Positions 23,984-35,389 of a DNA stretch of 64,000 nt are shown piece by piece (position 1 is the first letter of the stretch; every line of letters begins with the position of its first letter). Source of the stretch: Siphonodentalium dalli. Lineage: Eukaryota; Mollusca; Scaphopoda; Gadilida; Siphonodentaliidae. The notes below the pieces were generated by a model. That model was not told where the DNA came from and did not search any database. It was given only the letters and a program-made list of their open reading frames with translations. The position numbers and the translations under genes are program-made. The DNA lies in contig CP136061.1 in the NCBI GenBank assembly GCA_032622095.1, forward strand, positions 198,694,935 to 198,758,934. The letters run 5' to 3'.

Positions 23984-24173
23984 GCACAGGGCGTGTCGAT
24001 AAAACAAGTAAAATATAAATTAATAAATATATATAGTTAAACTGATCGTGCCAATTTAAAAACCTCTTCGCTATACATACATATGAATAGCGATGAGGTT
24101 TTAAAGTGGCGTGTTGTTTAAGTATTACATGTTTTAATTGAAATTGTACTCGTTTAGCGACACGCCCCTGTGC
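23984..24173. mobile_element. Foldback MITE, about 190 bp
   Basis: The left end GCACAGGGCGTGTCG pairs with CGACACGCCCCTGTGC at the right, and homology continues through 'aaaacctc.tcgctat' near the centre, so the element is an imperfect palindrome. No clear target duplication was seen. The superfamily is unknown. Confidence 0.65.
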
Positions 24174-24370
24174 CCCATAGATTTAAAATTTATACTGCAA
24201 AATTTACAGTATAGACTGTATTTCCCTATACCACAGTATACCATTATTTAGCAGTTAAGTTAAATTCGATCGACACAGAATGGCGCAAATACCTACTCTG
24301 TGTGCTCTCTTGCGGTTATTTGAATCACACGTCCATAAATAAAATGATTGGTGTATGCCATGTGGTTTAA

Positions 24371-24870
24371 AGGTACGGTTGGCCTTTGCAGTGGGTGTGC
24401 TGTGAAAATATTTCCACCGGTCAAAAACCGCCACAAACAGAAAGAATATTAAAATGTAGACCGACTTTGTCCGTATACAAATAAGAAATATCGCATAAAC
24501 AGTATGTTATTGTCATATGTTTGACCATTAATTGTTATGTAAACAAAGGCATAAAAAGTTACTTTCCTGGTGTTTGTTTATATTATGATGATAATCATAG
24601 AGAGCGTTCTTTGTTGCTGAATTCCTGATGTGGAACTAATAAAAAGCGTTTATATCATTTGTGTGTGATTAGCCAGTAACAATATGCTGTCTTCTGTGAC
24701 ACAATCATGCTCTTGCTTATGTAAAATATAGTAGATCTTTATGATAGCATGCTGTTTTCGCGATAGTCATGGTATATATGAACGAAACGGTATGCGTTTT
24801 AATGTTTTTTTCTGTTTACGGTGATTGGAACAAATATGAATATTTTCGACAACAAAGGCCTCACGTGCCT
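24371..24870 (+). mobile_element. TTAA-flanked MITE (Kolobok-like), copy 4
   Basis: A 500-bp copy with perfect TTAA on both sides (24367-24370 and 24871-24874), starting AGGTACGGTTGGCC and ending CACGTGCCT. Internal blocks match 6875-7368 throughout. It lies in the last intron of the receptor gene. Confidence 0.85.
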
Positions 24871-24874
24871 TTAA

Positions 24875-26640
24875 GACCAATGGTCCGTGTAGTAAAATTT
24901 TCCTCCATAATGTTACGCTCTACCGATAAGGCCCCGTTGTTTTCGGAAACAAGGCTTGGTCGAATTCACCCCAATTGATGGACAATACATTGGTCAAATT
25001 GAGGTTCCATATAATTAATAAGCTCACTAAAATATGACAATTAGTCAGTTTGTTGAATACTGCTTGATTCATTCGATACTTCAAATATGTTATTTCAGCT
25101 GAGGCAAACATGCAATAACGGTACAGCCATTGACATATGTACATGTACATATAGCCAGTAGGCCCACACACACATACATGAATGCAGCATAATGTTGAAT
25201 GAATGAGCATGCGTTGTGTATATATATATAAGCCATGAAAACACAGATGTAATGTTGATGCATGACTGAATGATCACAGACCAACTAACTGCATCTATAG
25301 TTGAAAATAATAAATTTCAAGCACGATATTAAATTACGGGTAATAGTTTTTTCGATCATTCTAAATCATACGAATCGGGGCTCTCATTTAAAGACAGATG
25401 AACAGGGCTATCACACTTATCACTCAAATTTATGTAAATGTAAAACATTTGAATTTCAATATGTTTATTTCCCATTAAACTGTAAAAACAGTGTTTGGGA
25501 ATATAATACATAATATAACAGGCGGGGTATACATTGACATATATAATATATACATAATTGTTACGAGGTTACAAAACGAAAGTGGATTCTCTCTCCTTTA
25601 AGTATTAGTATATAACTTCGACTTACAAGTAATTAACCGAACAATTTGGAGATGACCAATTTTCATTTCATCCCGACAGAGTTATTATTAATAATTTCAA
25701 TAACAAGCATATTGATCCACTTTATTATTGGATATGGTCAACACATTTTGCTGGTATAATCATAATATCAATACAATTTCTGGTATAATGGGAAAACTTC
25801 AGATAACTTATTTTTTTCCGACTCCATCGTTTTATACTACATATATGCTGCTTTATAAAGAACAAGGAGAGAGAGACCACATTTTTAGAGTAAATTCATC
25901 AATATATAATCACACACGTAAAATTTCTATAATTCAGATTTCACAATGAAATATTTACCCCGGGTGAAAAAGGAATTTGGTAGGGGTCACTCCCACTGGT
26001 GTATATACGGTATGTTTCTGATCGAAAAGGGGCATTACATGCAATTGACTTAATTTATCGATGAGGGAGGTATCACCATATATAGTAAGTTTAGTTAAAT
26101 GGACACCAGGCCATTCGACGTGGGTTCAAACGAAATAAAATAAAGTTTATAAAAGTCTGTGAAATAAGTATTTCCAAGTATACATGTAACACCAGACATC
26201 AGCAATAATGTATCCAGATAACTCTACATACTCTACAGTTCAATGCCGATATACTTCTATGTTTGTTTGCACCTCATGAACCACTGCGAATGTGTCAGGT
26301 CCCTTTAAAATATTTTGTTATGTAGTCAATAGAGTTATATCTCCTCCTACACACCATGGACTCCTTATTCGTCCGACTTAAAGTTGTGCTCTGTAAATTT
26401 ATGAGGAGGAATGAATTTGTTAATCGAAACAATTAGGGTAGTGACGCACGTTCCAAATTAGTTGACAATAAGGAGGGGATGGATCGTTCTGCGTTTTATA
26501 CAGAACGGTTTAAATTTTGTCTCACGCTAGAGACAATTAATACATGGTGATATACACCATTGTCTGACGGGGGGGGGGTCCACTGTTAAGTGGTCTGTTG
26601 CTGGATAGCTATGTTCATTTGAACGATAAATTTATATACG
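24875..26640. other. Intron sequence, no feature recognised
   Basis: Part of the large intron between the transmembrane and tail exons. The small frames (25090-25284 and others) coincide with ca/ta-rich simple sequence. A 9-base G run lies at 26570-26578. Confidence 0.45.
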
Positions 26641-26685
26641 TTATGTAACACTTGATGTTTCTTATTTCTTAACAGTAAAGATGCC

Positions 26686-29600
26686 TTATGTGCACTCGGC
26701 CGTGTATAGTAAAATTTGGCGTACATGTTGAAGAACCGGACAAACTAGTAATGTATGGATTTCATCTCCCACTTGTTCGTTACAAAGTGTACATAGTCGG
26801 TCTCTAATTGGAATTTCGGTGTTACTCCATGATTTAGTTTCGATCGCCAAGTAATGATTACGCGTTCTGAAGCGCATTATAGTTTGTGCCTCTGCTGTCG
26901 TAAGCTTGAAAATGTAAGTCTCAGTTTCAAACACTTCTTTAATTTCTCTGTAAAATAGATATTTATTGGACGATGCCATCGTTCTTCGCCAGTGGTTTAT
27001 ATACATATCTTTGAGTCCTGTTTTTGTCGTTTCTCGAAACCAGTTGAGGTTTACTATATTACGATAAAGCCAGACATGCATAAGGCCCATTTCATGTAGA
27101 GTATTTTTGACGAGACTTAACCAAGGGTGGGTGTATTCATTTCCAGGGCTGTTAAAATCGTTATATATTGTATGATACAAGACGAATGATAATTTAGATT
27201 TAGGTCCACTAACAAGCCTCGCCCAGTAATTTAAAATTCTATGTTTAATTTTAAACCCAATCGGTAGAAGGCCCAACTCGCCATATACACAAATAGTCGG
27301 TGTCGAACTTTTTAACTTTAAGATATACTTCCAAAACCATAGTTCCGTTTTTCCAATCTGGTCAATATTTTCCGTACCCCAAATTTCACATCCATATATA
27401 AGCACTGGTACCACCGTTTTTTCATATAATTCAATTATGGTGGACAGGCTGAGCTTAAGTTTTCGCGTCTTCCATATGAGGGAAAACATTGATCGCTTCG
27501 CTTCCTCGCACCTACGTTTAATTTCGGAGTTAAAAGATCCAGATTTGCTGAATATTATGCCTAGATATTTGTATTCCTTTGTCGTTTTAATTATTTTACC
27601 ATCAAGCTTGAAAATCCTACTGTGCTTTCTATTATGTCCGCAAATGACTACGGCGCTCTTTTCGTTATTAATTTTCATCTTCCAACGGGAACAATACCTT
27701 GTATATATATTCATAACTTTTTGTAATCCTTTTTTTGTCTTAGCAAATAAGACTGTATCGTCTGCATACAGGAGGCAAAATAACTTAACTAACCCGAACA
27801 CTGCAGTTTCGCTTAAATCGGAAATTTGGATTCCATTTATTTGGTTTTCGGTCATAAAATTTTCAAGGTCGTTCAAGTAGATGGAAAAAAGTATCGGGGA
27901 TAAATTCTCACCCTGCCTCAAGCCAATATCACAGGGGAAACTTGGAGAACATTGGTTATTATTAGTTACTCTAGATTTAACTCCATCATAAATATTCATA
28001 ATTACATTTAGCACTTTTCCTGTTATACCAATATCAAATAGTTTGGTCCAGAGTCCGACTCGCCACACATTATCGTATGCTTTTGATAAATCTATAAAAG
28101 CGCAGTATAAACTGGTATCTTTTTTCTGAGTGAGTTCAATAAGGCACTTCAAGGTAAACATGTGATCGACTGTTGAATAATTCTTACGAAAACCAGCTTG
28201 GTTCTCGGACAAGAGATGATTTTGTTCTAGAAATATATTGATTCGGTTACTGAGAATAGATGTAAATAACTTCGCGATACAGCTTACCAACGTGATAGGT
28301 CTATAGTTTTCTGGCAGCATAGAATCCTTAGCTTTGTAAATCGGTTGTATTAGGCCTATACCCCACTCGTCGTGGATAATACCACAATTGAGAATAATGT
28401 TAAAAAAATTTAAATATATAAATTTCATTTTGTGGAATGTCGATTTGATATACTCATTTCGAATAGAGTCTAGTCCACTGGCCTTCCCATTTTTTAGGTT
28501 TCTAACTGCAAGTTCTATTTCATCAGTTGTAATCTCAACGTCTAAACAACAAGTTTTCGTCGGCGGGTTGAAGGTGTCAATATCTGATGTATCAGATCTA
28601 TTTTGATCACTAAAATATTCATGAAACTGTTTTATTGAAGGAGTTTGTTTTGTCTTGTTTCATTATCAGCATCCCTTAGAAGTCTCCAATACTCACGCGG
28701 CGATTTAGTTTTCATTTTAGAAATGTTTTCACGCATATCATAATCATATTCTTTTTTTGCATTTCGCAATGACCGCTTATATTTTCTACGCGCGTCAATC
28801 ATACGTTGTCGATTATTTTCATTCGGCTGTTCCCTATATGTTTTGCAAGTTTTTCGGTAGGATTTTCTAAATTCAACACACAAACCTTTATACCACGGTT
28901 GGCATCTTCGTTTTCAAGATTGATATTTGGGATTTGGCATTTTTGTGCCCAGACTCTGTCTCGCGGCTCCACAATAAAGATTTTTCAATAAGTTATTTGC
29001 GTTTGAGATGTCATCATGTGTTATACAATTTCCATCTATAAAAGCGTTTTCTAATGATATAAGTTTTTCCATAAGATTGGTAGTTTCTGTTGAGCTAAGG
29101 CTATCAACAAAGTACCCTGACCTTTCATCGGTCCACCGGTTGAAATTTACATTACGCGTTTCGTACCCACGTTCGGGTATTTCCCCGCATAAATCCCCTA
29201 ACTGTTCACGTGATTGGGAAAACCCATCGTCAGTACATTCCGCGACAATACACAATGCCAGGGGATTATGTGCGTCGCTGAGAAGTTCATTGTAATCACT
29301 CACCATGAAGTCCGCTACAAACTCGAGAGCACCAGGAGTAAACAACAAGTAATCAATGACACTCACGTCTTTGCATGTCACGTGTCCCAATCCGCAGTCC
29401 CAACCCAGACGACCGTTGCCAATATAAAGGTCAGCACGCCCACACAATGAAATCAAACGGTAACCGTAATTATTTGTACGTTTGTCCTGAGATGCACGCG
29501 GAGTGAGATTTTGAATGGTCGTCGACTCATCATTTGTTGCATGATCAATCAATTTGGCTGTTCTTGAATTAAAATCACCAATCATAAGAATATTGTCACA

Positions 29601-30035
29601 AACTGCCCTTACTTCAGCCAGAGACATATAAATAATATCAAAACAGTCACCGGAACTATATCTAGAGCCTTCCGGGGGAATGTAAACATTGCCTAATACG
29701 AGTGACCGTTCGGGTCCAAATTTCAACATAAGCCAGGTGACATATTCACATTTAAATTCCATAATTTTGACAAGGCACATCAACTCGGTTTTAATCAAAA
29801 CACATATTCCGCCCGATCTATAACCAGTTACTGATTTTCTGTTCTGAATGATTACTGTTGTGTACCCTGGGATCTCGACTTTGTCGACATCATCAGTTTT
29901 ACATTCCTGAAACAACAAAATTTCATAAGAACACACATAATCCAAAAATTCAGGATCAATTAGTTTGCTTCTTATACCACACACGTTCAATGACAACAAA
30001 TTTATGGTTGTCAGCTTCACGTCGCCCCCTCTGTC
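26686..30035 (-). pseudogene. LINE ORF2: endonuclease plus reverse transcriptase, two lesions
   Basis: The N-terminal part is an APE-type endonuclease: LSLNVCGIRSK, LLFQECK, GDFNSRTAKL and SVIDYLLFTP are visible, with SDAHNPL as the SDH-like motif. An in-frame TGA at 28914 interrupts it; the linker (28883-28632) continues in the same frame, and the RT is in another frame from about 28640. The RT shows NYRPITLVSC, QAGFRKNYST, FIDLSKAYD, GLRQGENLSPIL and the catalytic YADD, then a C-terminal LCTLC...H...C zinc-knuckle-like segment. It would nick DNA and copy the element RNA at the nick. No in-frame ATG lies near the endonuclease start: the frame is continuous with ORF1 except for one TAG. The clade is not assigned. 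Confidence 0.85.
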
Positions 30036-31181
30036 CTATGCATTCCTCTCCCCAAACATCCCTTCAATATATTTATAGGGTGGGGGTTTTATATTTTCAA
30101 CAAGGCCACCATTTATGAATAGTTTGTCCCCTTTCACATTTGCTCTGTCGCCGTTTTTCTTTGCATCTTTCATTTTTGGTAGCAATACATCTTTCCTGTA
30201 TGTCTGCATTTCTTTCGGAAACTGCTCACTCATATAACATCCAGGAATGCCTTGTAGTTTTCCACCAGATTTCTTCACCATTTCACGTTGTTTGTTATAG
30301 TTAAATCTGGCAACTATGGGTCTTTTATCATTTGGGTTCCTCCTTGACCCAATACGATGTACGTTACCCAATGACACATCCTCTTTAACTCCCAGGCTGT
30401 TCTTAAAGAATTTCTTCAAAACATCTTCAGTTGTTATGTTATTTCTCTCATCTTCCGTTTCATCAACACCTGTGAATATTAGATTATATTTCATCGACCT
30501 AGCACGCAGATCCACAATTGACTCTTGTGCTTTTGCATGTTCGATTTTTAGAGTCTGCATTTCGGTTACCATCTCATCCTGCTTAGTTTGCATCGCTTGA
30601 ACATCTTCCATAAGTGCACCCTGCTCGAGTTCCATCTTAGTTGTCACACTTATCGCTTTGTCAGATTTACCTCTTGCTTCTGTCAAATCACTCCCCATTT
30701 GTACCATATTCCCTTCGACACCTTTGAGGCGACCATCCATTTCTTCAAACTTTTCATGTAAAGCATTAACAGAATCCAACCTTTTATTTATTTTGCACAA
30801 CATTTTGAGAATTATAGTGAATTGGCTCCCACTCATCGATGTGTTATAATCTCCGCTGGTGTCTTCATCGCCCAGTAGATTGGTCAATTTATCATACAGA
30901 TCATTGTTGTTATTACTACTAATCGCCTGCTGATCTAGGTCAGTGAATGTTTGCACATCGGGTAATGATTCGGGCGCATTCTTTCCAGAGGCATATTTAT
31001 TTTCAAAAGTTGGATGTGGGTGGTCTCCATTATTCAGAATAGAAAGTGAATCACCAATTACCTCAGAAAGAGAATCATCAAAACTTGAAACAGCGACATT
31101 TCCTCTCGGTGGCGGTGGCGTTAAATCCTGGCTGGCCTTTCGTTTGTTCGTATCCATATCCATCTTCTTCATTAAAGCCAA
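30036..31181 (-). CDS. LINE ORF1 protein (coiled coil plus RRM-like)
   Basis: 381 codons with ATG at 31181. The first 110 residues are polar and low-complexity. About 115-220 is heptad-like, rich in M, E, K and L (a coiled coil, likely trimerising). After that, MKYNLIFTGVDETEDERN, VHRIGSRR and RPIVARF form the RRM-like core typical of L1-type ORF1 nucleic-acid chaperones, followed by a basic C-terminus (KMKDAKKNGDRANVKGDK). Family role: binds the element RNA in the ribonucleoprotein. The frame ends in TAG at 30036-30038 and ORF2 continues directly in the same frame. Confidence 0.85.
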   Translation of the reverse strand: MALMKKMDMDTNKRKASQDLTPPPPRGNVAVSSFDDSLSEVIGDSLSILNNGDHPHPTFENKYASGKNAPESLPDVQTFTDLDQQAISSNNNNDLYDKLTNLLGDEDTSGDYNTSMSGSQFTIILKMLCKINKRLDSVNALHEKFEEMDGRLKGVEGNMVQMGSDLTEARGKSDKAISVTTKMELEQGALMEDVQAMQTKQDEMVTEMQTLKIEHAKAQESIVDLRARSMKYNLIFTGVDETEDERNNITTEDVLKKFFKNSLGVKEDVSLGNVHRIGSRRNPNDKRPIVARFNYNKQREMVKKSGGKLQGIPGCYMSEQFPKEMQTYRKDVLLPKMKDAKKNGDRANVKGDKLFINGGLVENIKPPPYKYIEGMFGERNA

Positions 31182-31813
31182 TTTTTACGTGGTGTTACAA
31201 CGGTTAATAAAACAATAATCCAATTTTGATGAAATATAATGAATTTTCCCTCGATATGGTCTTAAAAAAGAGTTTTACCGTGATGTTTCTCCCTCGACAT
31301 TTTGTTGACATCCGATACCCGCGCCTGCGCAGTCTCCAATTGACACACCGGTACTTGTTTCGTTATGAAAGTGTCCAGTCACAGGCGTGAAAGTGTCCTG
31401 ACACTCGTGTGCACATCCTGAATTTATTCATACTAGTAAGTGCACATCACATCCGTATATATGTACATGTATCATAACGGTATCAGTAACAGCCACAGAT
31501 AGTTGGATTGAAACATTGAAGATAGTTATAGCAAACTCCTTAACAACATGATCAAACGTGATCAATTATACTGCGTCCGACTGTTCACGGCTAATCTGCA
31601 TTTTTCATGTGATGTTTATATGATTTTGTTTAACTAATGATGCTAATACGAATGTCTGTCAGCTTGTTTAATAAACCGTACACACATTAGTAACTGAAAT
31701 ATTGTTTTGGGTGTTGTTAACTCAGTCCTCGAAATTAACTACGGCAAAAGGCGATGCAGTAGAAAACCCTGTTGAAGCCAATATTGAATATAGAATGTTT
31801 GCATATACTATTA

Positions 31814-31956
31814 GGGCCACTTTCTAATGGCGCTTCTGTTGTGCGCCGAAAGCGACAAAACATGCGACATTATGTTACATTTTGTCATTTCGGTGCGTGA
31901 ATAATATCGATTATGTCGCTTTCGGTGCACGCCAGAATTGTCATTATGAAGTTGCT
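31814..31956. mobile_element. Short MITE with TTA flanks
   Basis: A 143-bp imperfect inverted repeat: inner arms 'cgccgaaagcgacaaaa' and 'tgtcgctttcggtg', outer ends GGGCCACTTTCTAATGG and ...TCATTATGAAGTTGCT. TTA stands on both sides (31811-31813, 31957-31959), a 3-bp duplication as made by PIF/Harbinger-type elements. No coding sequence. Confidence 0.6.
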
Positions 31957-33355
31957 TTAATATTAATTCATACGCATGTCAAACAATTATAAAGCACTGC
32001 CATGGAAGTAAAATGTCAATTTCAGTTTTAAATTTTTAAATTTCAATTTGAAAATAAAGTTACCCCTGGTTTAGATATGGTATTTATCACTTGAAAATTT
32101 TGGTGATTGGAAATGGCGCCAAAAACGTCTAACGTTGAGGCCGTTATATTCCAGTAATTTTGCTGGTGGAATGGTTAGAATTGGTTGACGGAAAGAGGAG
32201 TAAAGCAATTTACAACTAGCGTACCGATGCGACGAAATTTTCCGCTTCGTTCAGCTGCTTCATTTTAAATTAGGTAGATGTGTCAATTTTAAAGACGTAA
32301 ACATGTGAAATTAACCTATTTTGGTTGTGCAAAAGAAATTTACAGAACACTGTAACAGAATATGAGTCGGAGGAATATATATTTAGAGCCGAAAGGAACA
32401 TTGACAATTGATATATAAAGTAAAACGCGGATATTTGAACTTCAGAGCTTAGTTGTGCAATTAGCTGCATTAGACATTAATTGCATAATAATTAGTATAT
32501 GTTTGTTCCACGGTATTGATATAAAAGGCCAGTTAGGGTCCTTACACAATACATTAGAACGGTCTTATCTCAGTCGTAACATCCTTTGTGCACAACGCAT
32601 TTTATTTGCAAACTCAAAACAATATTTGTGTGAATTATCAAACACCACATTTCTCGATTGTTACGAAACGGTGGGGTACATAAAAGGAGTGTTTTGTGAG
32701 TCTTTAAGGGAGCGGTGGGTGACAATTTTAATTGTTGAGTAATTCGTGGTTCTATGTGTGCCAGTCGTCTCATCGCTGAGCGAGTAACAATTGTGGAAAT
32801 AACAAATGTGACGCACCCTCAGCCAGAAAGAACACATAATTATGGAACTTTCCATTGTATAATGCATACAATTGCACCCACGATGTACGTACGTTACAAC
32901 TACGTTTCTGTACTGAGCTCTATGCAGTTCAAATAGCCACTCTTTATTGTACATCAGTTGACAATTTCCTTTCGGCTAGACATTTCTCCGAATTCACAAG
33001 AATAATTTTCCTTATGTTTCGTGACAATCTGTAACAGATGTTAATTTCTTTTGCACCACTAAAACTTGTTAGTTTCACATTTAGCGTTCTTGAAATTAAC
33101 ACGTCTACTCTAATTAATAACGAAACCAAACATTTGGCCGCATAGCACAATGCGACCGGCAAACTGCCAGGAAAATAGCTGCTCAAATGATGTATGCGTT
33201 CACTGATCCAAACTTTGGAAGTTTTATTTTCTAAAAAGCGAGGATTCCAACATAAAATTAACTCTTTTAACTGGACTAAAGAATATACGCGTACACTTAG
33301 CCATGTCCGTGATTAAGGAGTTGCGTTTTTACTCCTTTGTCGGATAACAAAACAG
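31957..33355. other. Intron sequence, no feature recognised
   Basis: Several overlapping open frames on both strands (32455-32954) but no domain, repeat or splice pattern that supports one. It lies in the large intron between the transmembrane and tail exons. Confidence 0.4.
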
Positions 33356-33512
33356 CAATTGTTGTCACCCTTGTTTTCGTGAGACACGGGGATTTGTCCC
33401 CGCTCTCGACCTGGAATGTCACCTTCGGGCCTGGGGGCCCTCATCCGGTGATATTCCAGGTCGAGAGTGGGCCACAATTCTCCGTGTCTCACTCAATCGC
33501 GGGCGACAACTG
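33356..33512. mobile_element. Foldback MITE, about 157 bp
   Basis: The ends CAATTGTTGTCACCC and GGGCGACAACTG are inverted, and inside them 'gtgagacacgg', 'ccgctctcgacctggaat' and their complements form a long hairpin with a GC-rich loop near 33420-33445. It is entirely non-coding. The open frame at 33337-33528 runs through the hairpin and is rejected. Confidence 0.7.
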
Positions 33513-34404
33513 TATATTATCATTGTAGACCAAATACTATCAAATTAAACGAACTGTTTAACTGTAAGCAAAGACAAACTTAGAAAAACATGTCTTTACT
33601 GATTATACAAAAAATTATTTAAAAAAACGTTAATTGTGAGGCATACATTAAAATCCGACATTTGAACTACCATGGGTTGTTCTCAATCCGCAGTTTATTA
33701 AATTAAATGTTTACCGTCCACAGCTTTGACGTTTTTCGCCTATATGAAATACACTGATTAATGTATTCCATTCATGCTCTGCATGTTGTATCACACTTAA
33801 TGAGTTGAGTGAATAAATTGAAATTGAATTGGGGCGCACCATCAGGAACGCATATACATAAACCATACATATGATGTTACCAGATCTTGCATTTGGTATA
33901 AATAAATCGGAGCGTATGTTTAGATTGGGAACGTCAACGTCGCCCTTTAGGCATCGACATACAACATTTCATAAATGGCGAGGAAATATATCCACTGATG
34001 TTGATCTACAATAATGTCAATATAATCACCAAAATTACGCAAGAGATTTGTATCGCTCAAATAGCGGCCACATCAGCCTATTCTCCTGAAAAATAAGTTT
34101 ATATCTAACTTATTTCAATTATCGGAATTATTTGTATCTCAATTAAACTCTGTTCACCTGAATCGATTTACCAGATATACGGTCTTTATAATGCGTAATT
34201 TTCATTTTGGCCCGGGTCATAATACGAAATAACGAGTATAAATCCACTATCGTTTTATTTCAGAATCAAATACGTCCATTATGATCACATGTGAATACGT
34301 AGGTCCAATATGAACATATTTACGCGATGATATGTTGGTCACATATCATCTAGACAATAATATTGTATGCTTCAGATCTCGCCGTCGGCTGAAGATAACA
34401 TCTA
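33513..34404. other. Intron sequence, no feature recognised
   Basis: AT-rich sequence without a recognisable exon or repeat boundary. Confidence 0.4.
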
Positions 34405-34645
34405 CGAGCAGTGTGACCCGGCGTTGCCCATGTTAAAGCGATGTGGAACTCTGATATGTGGACTACGGTGGGAATACAGAATACTCTTGCTCAAAGTGTT
34501 CTCATAAATGTTATACCCAGAGGGGCATCACAAAATGTCATCCACATATATGGATTATAAACAGTGGCTCACCTTGTCGGAATGAGTGCCATTTGCTCAT
34601 CGCATTGAGTTCGTCCCGCGAATAGGGAAGAACTTTATGCGCATA
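34405..34645 (-). mobile_element. Helitron-like 3' tail, reverse copy
   Basis: The reverse complement aligns with 4690-4941: 'agttctt...gggacg', 'ccgacaaggtgagc', 'ttttgtgatgc', then 'atgggcaacgccgggtcac' and a terminal CTCG (CTAG with one change) at 34405-34408. It pairs with the core-repeat array at 35390-36690 as the tail of one element on the minus strand. Confidence 0.5.
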
Positions 34646-35389
34646 CTTCAGACATTATCTTTTTTTAAATAGTACTATCGACATGGTTCTCGACAACAAG
34701 GTACGTGATTGTCACATTATCAAACTAATTTGAAACACAGTTTGCCTTTAAAAAGTAATACCAAACATTCTCTATTTTCTATTGGCAATTCTGTTTTATC
34801 AATTGTACCGCGACCCCTCCTAACTCAGAATGTGCCATTTTGGCATCTTCAAACCACACATGTAAATAGATTCCTCGCATAATGCAAATAACTAATACCA
34901 ATTTAGCGGAAATTTCGTAACCAATACGGTTTTTGGCCATGCTGGTGTTCATAGCACCCCACCCAACGTCACTCAGTGTCAGTCTTGCATCATACATTTC
35001 TCTAAAATGGCAGCCAGATACTCAAATCAAAGTGATAACTTACTGTTTTATTAATTTACATATATATAAATAAATAAAACAAAAACGATAGCATATATGA
35101 GTCATGTACCATGTTTTGCTAGCTCACTATAAATGCCGTGGTTCCGTTCACATATAGAGATATGACATGTGAGAAGATATAAGTGTTCATACGACTTAAT
35201 TCGGTCGGTCCGAATTTTAGAGGTTGTGAATTTTGAACTCCAAAATCTCTTTAAAACTGTATCCGCGATGAGTTAATAGAATATTGTGCTCGTTTGTCCA
35301 ATATATAGGCTGCTGATATATTTGGAAAATATAGCAAACACGAATGTTGAAATTTAGAGCAAATTACGGCGTATGTACCTGACCCTGTC
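34646..35389. other. Intron sequence between element tail and core repeats
   Basis: No exon is supported. The minus frame 34779-34997 contains one diverged core-repeat unit ('ccatacc.. tgccattttggcatctt') and has no domain. Confidence 0.4.

Larger units (their letters stand above)
26640..31350 (-). mobile_element. Near-complete LINE (non-LTR retrotransposon)
   Basis: Two-ORF element in sense orientation within the last intron of the receptor gene. Order on the minus strand: 5' region to about 31350, ORF1 (31181-30036), ORF2 endonuclease (30035-28917), linker, reverse transcriptase (to 26686), short 3' region. ORF1 is intact; ORF2 carries one premature TGA (28914-28916) and one frameshift near 28640-28650. 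Outer ends are approximate, since no target duplication was identified. Low damage suggests a fairly recent insertion. A related 3' fragment lies at 48911-49537. Confidence 0.85.

Noticed and set aside
33337-33528. Plus-strand ORF with a plausible start
   Set aside because: It runs through both arms of the 33356-33512 foldback MITE.
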